The notes under the pieces were generated by a model. That model did not search any database, was not told the origin of the DNA, and saw nothing but the letters and a program-made list of their open reading frames with translations. From UBA1732 sp045114235 (GTDB lineage: Bacteria; Verrucomicrobiota; Lentisphaeria; Victivallales; UBA1829): a stretch of DNA of 13,301 bases. The stretch is taken from positions 1-13,301 of the forward strand of contig JBGUKB010000022.1 in assembly GCA_045114235.1 (NCBI GenBank), read 5' to 3'. Made by a program: the position numbers and the translations under genes. Below, one piece after another: positions 1-4,628 of this stretch. The stretch's first letter is position 1. Every line of letters starts with the position of its first letter.

Positions 1-158
1 CCGGAATTCTTGCGGGCGATGACGACGCCGGTGAAATTCTGGATGCGTTCGGTGGTGCCTTCAATGATCTTGGTGGAAACCTTGACGGTGTCCCCGATAT
101 TGAAGTCAGGCACAGAAGCCTTGCACTGCGCCTTTTCGATCTTGTCAATGATGCTCAT
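1..158 (-). CDS. rplS: 50S ribosomal protein L19, N-terminal part (cut by window edge)
   Basis: Structural protein of the large ribosomal subunit, located at the 30S-50S interface. Only the first 52 complete codons lie in the window; the gene runs off the left edge. The translation starts MSIIDKIEKAQC and continues with the family's PDFNIGDTVKV, EGTTERIQNFTGVVIARK pattern (the GDTV, EG...RIQ.F.GVVIA signature of L19). The ATG at 158 is preceded by a good Shine-Dalgarno (GAGGTA on the minus strand, about 165-170). The gene lies 18 nt after the trmD stop, in the usual trmD-rplS order, and is probably the last gene of the rpsP operon. Identity is secure; nothing can be said about the C-terminal half. 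Confidence 0.95.
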   Translation of the reverse strand, partial: MSIIDKIEKAQCKASVPDFNIGDTVKVSTKIIEGTTERIQNFTGVVIARKNS

Positions 159-176
159 GGTTGTTACCTCCATATG

Positions 177-860
177 TTAATTTTTGTCGTTGATCAGGTC
201 CGGACGGACAAGCAGCGTCGTGTTCATGGATTCGGCGCGGCGCCACTGTCCGATTCTGGCATGGTCGCCGGACAGGAGCACGTCCGGGACTCTCATGCCT
301 TGAAATTCGACGGGCTGGGTGTACTGCGGATACTCCAGAAGGCCGTTCTCGAACGACTCCTGCACGGCGGATTCGTCGTCGCCGAGCACGCCCGGCAGGA
401 GCCGGACGATCGCGTCGACCATGACCATGGCCGCCAGGTTGCCGTTCGTGAGGATGTAGTCCCCGATGGACAGCTCCATGTCGACCAGCAGATCGCGGAC
501 GCGCTGATCGACGCCTTCGTAGTGTCCGCAGATGAAGATCAAGTGCTGTTCGCCGGAAAGCGCGTGGGCCGTCTTCTGCGTGAAGCGCCCGCCCGCGGGT
601 CCGGTCAGGATGACCTTCGTCCCGTCCTGTTTCAAAGAACTCACCGCTTCGAAAAGCGGCTCAACTTTCATCAGCATCCCGGGTCCGCCGCCGAACGGTT
701 TGTCGTCGACGGTCTTTCTCCGGTCGTGCGTAAAATCGCGCAGGTCGATCGCACGGATCTCGACCTTGTTTTCCCGCATGGCCCGGCCGGTGATGCTGCT
801 CGCCAGCGGGCCGAAGAATATCTCGGGAAACAGTGTAATGATGTCGATCCGCAGCGCCAC
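177..860 (-). CDS. trmD: tRNA (guanine-N1)-methyltransferase TrmD
   Basis: SPOUT-family enzyme that methylates G37 of tRNAs with a G36G37 sequence, using S-adenosylmethionine, and so prevents frameshifting. I choose the GTG at 860 (227 aa). It follows an AGGAG by 6 nt and gives VALRIDIITLFPEIF, the normal TrmD N-terminus; an in-frame ATG at 887 would overlap the KH gene and has no family match. Visible motifs are GGGPGMLM (57-64), the trefoil-knot SAM region ICGHYEGVDQRV (110-121) and SIGDYILTNG (131-140), RLLPGVLG (153-160), and GLLEYPQYTQP and VPDVLLSGDHA near the C-terminus. Oddities: LTGGELPAM of most TrmDs reads LTNGNLAAM, and the usual DSF, holding the proposed catalytic Asp (Asp169 in the Haemophilus/E. 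coli enzymes), reads ESF (Glu168). The start lies 1 nt past the KH-gene stop, implying coupling. Confidence 0.95.
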   Translation of the reverse strand: MALRIDIITLFPEIFFGPLASSITGRAMRENKVEIRAIDLRDFTHDRRKTVDDKPFGGGPGMLMKVEPLFEAVSSLKQDGTKVILTGPAGGRFTQKTAHALSGEQHLIFICGHYEGVDQRVRDLLVDMELSIGDYILTNGNLAAMVMVDAIVRLLPGVLGDDESAVQESFENGLLEYPQYTQPVEFQGMRVPDVLLSGDHARIGQWRRAESMNTTLLVRPDLINDKN

Positions 861-871
861 GTCAGGCTCCT
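861..871 (-). promoter_or_regulatory. Ribosome binding site that fixes the trmD start
   Basis: On the minus strand AGGAG (867-871) stands 6 nt before the GTG at 858-860. It lies inside the last codons of the upstream KH gene, so trmD translation is probably coupled to termination there. This supports the GTG over the upstream in-frame ATG at 887. Confidence 0.75.
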
Positions 872-1227
872 GCCGCCTCGACCTCATCGTCCAGGACCTC
901 GACGCTCACGCGGCCTTTCGTGCGTCCGGCGGCGCCGGAGACGAGAGCGCGAAGCGCCATGATCGTTTTACCGCTTTTGCCGATGATCTTGCCCCGGTCG
1001 CCCGGGCGGCACGTGATCTGGATCACGTTTCCGTTCTCGGCGGAAGCCGTGCGGACCTTCACTTCGTCGGGGTAGTCCACGAGCTTCTTCGAGATGTACA
1101 GCACGAAATCTTCGAGGTTCTGCTGCGAAGACGGATCGGCGGTCGTTCTGGCTGCCGGCGCGGAGGGTTTGGCTTCCGCCTCTTCCTTGCCGCCGAACAG
1201 TTTGCCGAAAATATCAAAAATAGACAC
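862..1227 (-). CDS. khpA: KH-domain RNA-binding protein, KhpA/YlqC-like
   Basis: Small KH-domain RNA-binding protein of the KhpA (YlqC, UPF0109) type; in other bacteria KhpA pairs with KhpB/Jag and binds many RNAs. The KH core is at about residues 38-112: FVLYISKKLVDYPDEVKV, then RPGDRGKIIGKSGKTI with the GxxG loop G83-K84-S85-G86, then a final strand GRVSVEVLDDE. I choose the GTG at 1227 (121 aa), which has GGGAG 7 nt upstream; a GTG at 1248 has no such site. At 121 aa it is longer than the roughly 75-80 aa family norm. The extra is an N-terminal hydrophobic/amphipathic stretch (SIFDIFGKLFGG) and an Ala/Pro/Ser-rich linker. It lies 36 nt after rpsP and 1 nt before trmD, the usual genomic home of khpA. 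Confidence 0.88.
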   Translation of the reverse strand: MSIFDIFGKLFGGKEEAEAKPSAPAARTTADPSSQQNLEDFVLYISKKLVDYPDEVKVRTASAENGNVIQITCRPGDRGKIIGKSGKTIMALRALVSGAAGRTKGRVSVEVLDDEVEAAGA

Positions 1228-1239
1228 GGCCAGTCTCCC
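1228..1239 (-). promoter_or_regulatory. Ribosome binding site that fixes the khpA start
   Basis: GGGAG on the minus strand (1235-1239) with a 7-nt spacer before the GTG at 1227. The alternative GTG at 1248 is preceded by a pyrimidine-rich stretch with no Shine-Dalgarno match. Confidence 0.65.
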
Positions 1240-1263
1240 GTATTGCACGGGCGGAGGACAGAC

Positions 1264-1569
1264 TTACGCCTTCTCCTCGCCCTTCTTGAACGTCTTTTTC
1301 TTCGTGTAGGGATCGGGCTGACCGTACTGCTTGGACTTGCCGGCTTTCGCGCGGTCGTAGATGTCCTTCACGGTCTCGCTCATGATCGCGCCGTTGCCGA
1401 CCCAGTATTCGAGGCGGGCGACGTCGAGTTTTTCATCGCTGCGGCGGGGATCGTAGTAGCCAAGTTCTTCCAGCATGCGGCCGTCGCGCTGCGCACGGAT
1501 GTCGCAGACAACGATACGGAAGCTGATCCAGTTCTTTCCGCCAGTTCGTTTCAGTCTGATCTTTACCAT
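1264..1569 (-). CDS. rpsP: 30S ribosomal protein S16
   Basis: Small-subunit ribosomal protein that binds the 5' domain of 16S rRNA early in 30S assembly. The 101-aa product starts MVKIRLKRTGGKNWISFRIVV and has ELGYYDPRRSDEKLDVARLEYWVGNGA, both diagnostic of S16 (canonical MVkIRLkR.G.KkrPfYrIVv... lG.YdP). The Lys-rich tail after residue 85 is ordinary for the family. The ATG at 1569 has an AAGGA about 9 nt upstream. It is the first gene of the rpsP-khpA-trmD-rplS operon, with its own promoter about 110 nt upstream and an inverted-repeat-rich leader. Confidence 0.97.
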   Translation of the reverse strand: MVKIRLKRTGGKNWISFRIVVCDIRAQRDGRMLEELGYYDPRRSDEKLDVARLEYWVGNGAIMSETVKDIYDRAKAGKSKQYGQPDPYTKKKTFKKGEEKA

Positions 1570-1671
1570 AACGGTTTTTCCTTTGTCTTTACCAGTGGGT
1601 TCGACTGCGTCATTTGACGCTCACGCTTTGTTCGCTTACCGCACTGCGCGTGACTCAATGCGATATAAAAG
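1570..1671 (-). promoter_or_regulatory. Structured 5' leader of the rpsP operon
   Basis: About 100 nt of untranslated leader between the predicted start of transcription and the rpsP ATG. It contains a 7-bp stem (1640-1646 with 1656-1662, one G-U pair), a competing 6-bp inverted repeat (TCACGC at 1621-1626 with GCGTGA at 1648-1653, which falls in the first hairpin's loop) and a perfect 14-nt inverted repeat (1607-1620, GCGTCA-TT-TGACGC). I do not recognise a known ribosomal-protein leader family. A role in autoregulation of the operon is inference. Confidence 0.4.
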
Positions 1672-1677
1672 TCAATT

Positions 1678-1706
1678 AATATACAGCCTCTTCCCGCTTT
1701 TTTCAA
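1678..1706 (-). promoter_or_regulatory. Sigma-70-type promoter of the rpsP operon
   Basis: On the minus strand the -35 is TTGAAA (1701-1706), followed by a 17-bp spacer and the -10 TATATT (1678-1683). Transcription would start near 1671. The surrounding sequence is AT-rich against the GC-rich genes, and the site lies in the only gap upstream of rpsP. Confidence 0.75.
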
Positions 1707-1754
1707 ATCAATTTCCCCATTTCTTTCAGCCTTTTTTGCGATTTTCCGCGTTCC

Positions 1755-1771
1755 AACGGCGTCGCGCCGTT
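1755..1771 (-). terminator. Hairpin at the end of the chromate transporter operon
   Basis: Perfect 7-bp stem AACGGCG / CGCCGTT with a 3-nt loop, overlapping the last codon and stop of the second chr gene. There is no T-run after it on the minus strand, so it is at best a weak or factor-assisted terminator, or an mRNA 3'-end stabiliser. Confidence 0.35.
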
Positions 1772-2378
1772 AAAACCAGGCGGACAAAATCGCGCCTGCG
1801 GCGGCCGCGCCGAGCAGAAGCGCCGTGGTCGGCAACTTCGTTTTCAGCATCAGCACGACCGTGACGCCGCAGATCAGGATGCCAGCCGGGGAGAGAGCGA
1901 AGCCATCCGGCAGGACGGGGCGTTCGAGCTTGAACAGCGCGCCGAACGATTCCCACGGGATCGTCTGCGTGAAGACCGACATCCCGAGGAAGATCGTCAC
2001 GGCGAACATGATCAGCGCCACGGCCGCGAGGCGCGTCCCCTTCAGCATGCCCTTTACGAGGAACGTTTCCTTCCAGCGGTTGATGCCCGCCGCAGCGGAG
2101 CATCCGATCAGGATCGTCGGCACGATCAGCCCCAGCGACGCCGCCAGAGCGCCGAAGAAACCTTCGTTCACGTACCCGACGTACGTCGCGGTGTTCAGCC
2201 CGACCGGCCCCGGCGTGACCTGCGCCACGGAGCAGAGGTTGCCGAATTCGCTCATCGTGAGCACCTGTTCCTTGTCGACGTACTCCGCCGTGAGCAGAGG
2301 GATCAGCATGTAGCCGCCGCCGAAACACAGCACGGAGAACTTGCAGAACTGGAGGAAGAGGACGATGCAGTGGTTCAT
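1770..2378 (-). CDS. Half-length chromate transporter, ChrA family (second of the pair)
   Basis: Inner-membrane protein of the CHR (chromate ion transporter, PF02417) superfamily, of which full-length members export chromate. At 202 aa it is one half of a ChrA. Visible CHR marks are FGGGYMLIPLL (19-29) and QVTPGPVGLNTATYVGY (53-69), then hydrophobic helices at about 75-100, 104-130 and 160-200. Short CHR proteins usually occur as adjacent pairs whose two products act together, and that is the arrangement here. The ATG overlaps the stop of the upstream chr gene by 4 nt (ATGA), implying coupled translation. The true substrate is not shown by the sequence; chromate, sulfate or another oxyanion are possible. 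Family identity is strong, function moderate. Confidence 0.88.
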   Translation of the reverse strand: MNHCIVLFLQFCKFSVLCFGGGYMLIPLLTAEYVDKEQVLTMSEFGNLCSVAQVTPGPVGLNTATYVGYVNEGFFGALAASLGLIVPTILIGCSAAAGINRWKETFLVKGMLKGTRLAAVALIMFAVTIFLGMSVFTQTIPWESFGALFKLERPVLPDGFALSPAGILICGVTVVLMLKTKLPTTALLLGAAAAGAILSAWF

Positions 2379-3022
2379 TTGCCGCCCTCCTCATTTTCAG
2401 AAATTTTCGAGGTCGTTTCCGCGGTTTTCGAAGTATCCGCAGCCTCTTCCGCCTGCGCCAGACGGCGCGTCTGCCACCACACGTAGCACCAGCCGAACGG
2501 GATGGCGGCGAGGATCAGCAATGCGGGGCTCACCTTCATGATCGCGAGCACGAAGAAGATGAACACAACGGCGTATTCCAGCCTCGTTTTCACGGTCCGG
2601 CGGAACATCCGGCATCCGGTGACGAGGATCATGCCGGTCACGGCCGCACGGATCCCGGCGAACACGCCGAGCAGATAGCGGTTTTTCGGATTCAGATGGG
2701 GGAAGAACGACGCGATGATGAGGATGACCGTGAAAGGCGGCGTGACGGCTCCCGCCGCGGCGGCGATCGCGCCCGGCACCCCGCCGATCTTCATGCCGAT
2801 GTACACGGCGGAGTTGATCGCGATGATGCCGGGGACCGTCTGCGTGAGCGCGGTCATATCCAGCAGCTCCTCGCGCGTCAGAAGTTTGTGTTTGTTGACG
2901 AATATCTCCTCGATGACGGGCAGCATGGCGAGGCCGCCGCCGACCACGAGCGCGGTGATGCGGAAAAACGAGCAGTAGAGCAGCAGGAGGCGTCTGCCCT
3001 TCGACAGAGTCTGAATCTCCAT
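2375..3022 (-). CDS. Half-length chromate transporter, ChrA family (first of the pair)
   Basis: Partner of the downstream short CHR protein, 215 aa. The CHR signature is at GGGLAMLPVIEEIF (28-41) and QTVPGIIAINSAVYIGM (61-77), followed by a glycine/alanine-rich helix and several further hydrophobic segments to about residue 190. The C-terminal tail of about 25 residues is polar (Glu, Ser, Thr, Lys) and probably cytoplasmic. The two halves are related but clearly diverged, as expected for a heteromeric pair rather than a recent duplication. The gene starts 19 nt after the amidohydrolase stop, with a purine-rich GGGAGGGGG before the ATG, and shares ATGA with the next gene, so all three are likely one mRNA. 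Confidence 0.87.
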   Translation of the reverse strand: MEIQTLSKGRRLLLLYCSFFRITALVVGGGLAMLPVIEEIFVNKHKLLTREELLDMTALTQTVPGIIAINSAVYIGMKIGGVPGAIAAAAGAVTPPFTVILIIASFFPHLNPKNRYLLGVFAGIRAAVTGMILVTGCRMFRRTVKTRLEYAVVFIFFVLAIMKVSPALLILAAIPFGWCYVWWQTRRLAQAEEAADTSKTAETTSKISENEEGGK

Positions 3023-3041
3023 GCCTGCCCCCTCCCCCGCC

Positions 3042-3827
3042 TCAGAGCTTCACGCCGAACAGGCGTTCCGCGTTCTTGTAGAAGATCTTCTCGAACTGGT
3101 CTTCCGTCAGGTCCAGCGTGCGCGCCTCGGCGATGCCGTCGCGGTGGGACAGCGCGGGATAGTCGGTCGCCCAGAGCACGCGGTCGACGCCGTGCGCCAG
3201 GATCATGCGCGTGACTTCGTGCGGCGGGAGCTTGAAGAACGTGCTGGAGGTGTCGAACCAGACGTCGCGCCCGATGAGGTATTTCCAGGACTCGTCCCAG
3301 ACGCTGTAGCCGCCCATGTGCGCCGCGATGATGTTCTTGAGGTGCGGGAAATGGTCCATCATGTTCGCGAGGCGTTTCGGGGAGGAATAGTCGCTCCTGA
3401 CGTCGCCGACGTGGAACAGGATCGGCATGTCGGGCGGGATCAGCTCGTACAGGCGCATCATGCGCGGTTCGTCGATGTAGAGCTTCTGGAAATCCGGGTG
3501 GAACTTCAGGCCGGTGAGCCCGATCTCCTTCATGCGCGCGAGCTCGCCCTTGAGGTCCGCGTAGTCCGGGTGGAGTGAACCGAGGCAGATGACCTTCGGT
3601 CCGAGCAAGGACGCCAGGTAGTTGTTGAGGTTCTGGACCTGGTCGGGACGCGTGGCGGAGGCGAGGAACACAGCCTTGTCGATATGAGCGTCTTCGAGCG
3701 ATTCATGCAGATCGGCGACCGTGCCGGTCCTGCGCCAGGGTTCGTGATAGTACGATTCGAGCGAAGCGACGACCTTCGGGGCGACGCTGTCAGGGAACAC
3801 ATGGCAATGGACGTCGAAGTATTTCAC
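3042..3827 (-). CDS. Amidohydrolase_2-family TIM-barrel metal hydrolase
   Basis: Predicted cytoplasmic metal-dependent hydrolase or decarboxylase of the amidohydrolase_2 (PF04909) group, which also holds ACMSD and resorcylate decarboxylases; the substrate cannot be told. Probable metal and active-site residues in the 261-aa product are the HxH of strand 1 (H7, H9 in FDVHCHVFP), K108/H110 in GLKFHPDF, H139 in FHVGD, H170 in AAHMGG and D222 in WATDYP. The C-terminus (DQFEKIFYKNAERLFGV) is the helix that usually ends this family. The start is GTG with GGAGAG about 6 nt upstream. It is the first gene after the tRNA-Glu, only 35 nt away, and leads into the chr pair. No signal peptide is seen. Confidence 0.85.
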   Translation of the reverse strand: MKYFDVHCHVFPDSVAPKVVASLESYYHEPWRRTGTVADLHESLEDAHIDKAVFLASATRPDQVQNLNNYLASLLGPKVICLGSLHPDYADLKGELARMKEIGLTGLKFHPDFQKLYIDEPRMMRLYELIPPDMPILFHVGDVRSDYSSPKRLANMMDHFPHLKNIIAAHMGGYSVWDESWKYLIGRDVWFDTSSTFFKLPPHEVTRMILAHGVDRVLWATDYPALSHRDGIAEARTLDLTEDQFEKIFYKNAERLFGVKL

Positions 3828-3862
3828 GGCACTCTCCAGAACAAGGCATCCGGATACAAAAA

Positions 3863-3938
3863 TGGCATCCCCAACGGGATTCGAACCCGTGTTACCAGGA
3901 TGAAAACCTGGTGTCCTAGGCCTCTAGACGATAGGGAC
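3863..3938 (-). tRNA. tRNA-Glu (anticodon TTC)
   Basis: 76 nt with encoded CCA. The acceptor arm is GTCCCTA paired with TGGGGAT. The D-arm region is GTCTAGAGGCCTAGGAC, as in E. coli tRNA-Glu. The anticodon stem is CCAGG/CCTGG with loop TTTTCAT, putting the TTC anticodon at 3902-3904 of the plus strand. The T-arm is CGGGT TCGAATC with GTTCGAATC typical. The first acceptor pair is G1-U72, a wobble, and U6-G67 is a second one. The gene is followed at once by TTTTT and then, after 35 nt in all, by the amidohydrolase start. Confidence 0.96.
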
Positions 3939-3965
3939 GCACGCTCGAAAAAAAAGCATGTATTT

Positions 3966-3993
3966 AAAATAGCATCCCAAACGGAATATTCAA
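3966..3993 (-). promoter_or_regulatory. Probable promoter of tRNA-Glu and the amidohydrolase-chr operon
   Basis: On the minus strand TTGAAT (3988-3993), a 16-bp spacer and TATTTT (3966-3971). The start would be near 3959, giving a 5' leader of about 20 nt before the tRNA. No other promoter-sized gap exists before the amidohydrolase gene. Confidence 0.5.
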
Positions 3994-4029
3994 GCGGGAA
4001 ATGCGTTTTTTTCCGATTTTTCCGGTTTT

Positions 4030-4605
4030 TCACGCCGGGCCGTTCGTTTCCGCTTCGTGGTGATGCTTCGCCTGAACGCGCGACCGCAGCATGGCGAGGC
4101 GTTTCTTGCGGCGTTTTTCCAGCTGGATGCGGTAGCCGATGACCATTTTCTTGACCGCGAAGTAGGTGATCGGGGTCAGGACGACCGCCATGATCGCGCC
4201 GCCGACGAAGAACGCGACCGTCAGGTCGCCCGCGAGGCTCTTCGTGGCATGGACGAACTCGGAAAAGTCCGACGCATCGATGATCTCCTTGAGCTTTTCC
4301 TTGATGTCCCCGTAGGAGAGATCGAGGCCGATCAGCTTCGCCCCGGCGTAGCACTGCACGGGGTAGATGAAGAACACGGTGATCTGGTTCGTGATGAACG
4401 TGCCGAGGACCGCGCCGATCTTGCTGCCCTTCAGCAGGAACGCCGCCGGGATGGAGCAGACGAGCTGGCCGCCGATGGGGATGAGGCACCCGAAGAACAT
4501 GCCGATGCTCCAGCCGCGCGCGATATACTCGGGCGAAGCCTTTTCGCGGACGATCTTCAGGTAGAACTTCCTCCACTTCTTTTTGAACCAATGCCCTGCG
4601 CTCAT
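4030..4605 (-). CDS. DUF2062 membrane protein
   Basis: Small integral membrane protein of unknown function with the DUF2062 (PF09835) signature. The 191-aa product has a basic N-terminus, then ASPEYIARGWSIGMFFGCLIPIGGQL (23-48, shown here as the family's core P-xx-A-G-x-x-G-F-x-x-P pattern), a second hydrophobic segment with TNQITVFFIYP (72-82), and a third at about 127-155. The tail is Lys/Arg/His-rich (EKRRKKR, HHHE) and probably cytoplasmic. It starts 23 nt after the Na/Pi cotransporter stop, with AAAAGGA upstream, so the two are very likely co-transcribed. The function of the family is not established; a link to phosphate or envelope homeostasis is only inferred from this neighbour. Confidence 0.85.
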   Translation of the reverse strand: MSAGHWFKKKWRKFYLKIVREKASPEYIARGWSIGMFFGCLIPIGGQLVCSIPAAFLLKGSKIGAVLGTFITNQITVFFIYPVQCYAGAKLIGLDLSYGDIKEKLKEIIDASDFSEFVHATKSLAGDLTVAFFVGGAIMAVVLTPITYFAVKKMVIGYRIQLEKRRKKRLAMLRSRVQAKHHHEAETNGPA

Positions 4606-4628
4606 CCCGGAACCATCCTTTTCCTATA

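Noticed and set aside
861..887. ATG at 887 as the start of trmD
   Set aside because: It would overlap the KH gene and add nine residues with no TrmD match; the GTG at 860 has a good Shine-Dalgarno.
3863..4029. tRNA-Glu as an integration site for a mobile element
   Set aside because: I saw no second copy of the tRNA 3' end, no integrase and no shift in coding style on either side.
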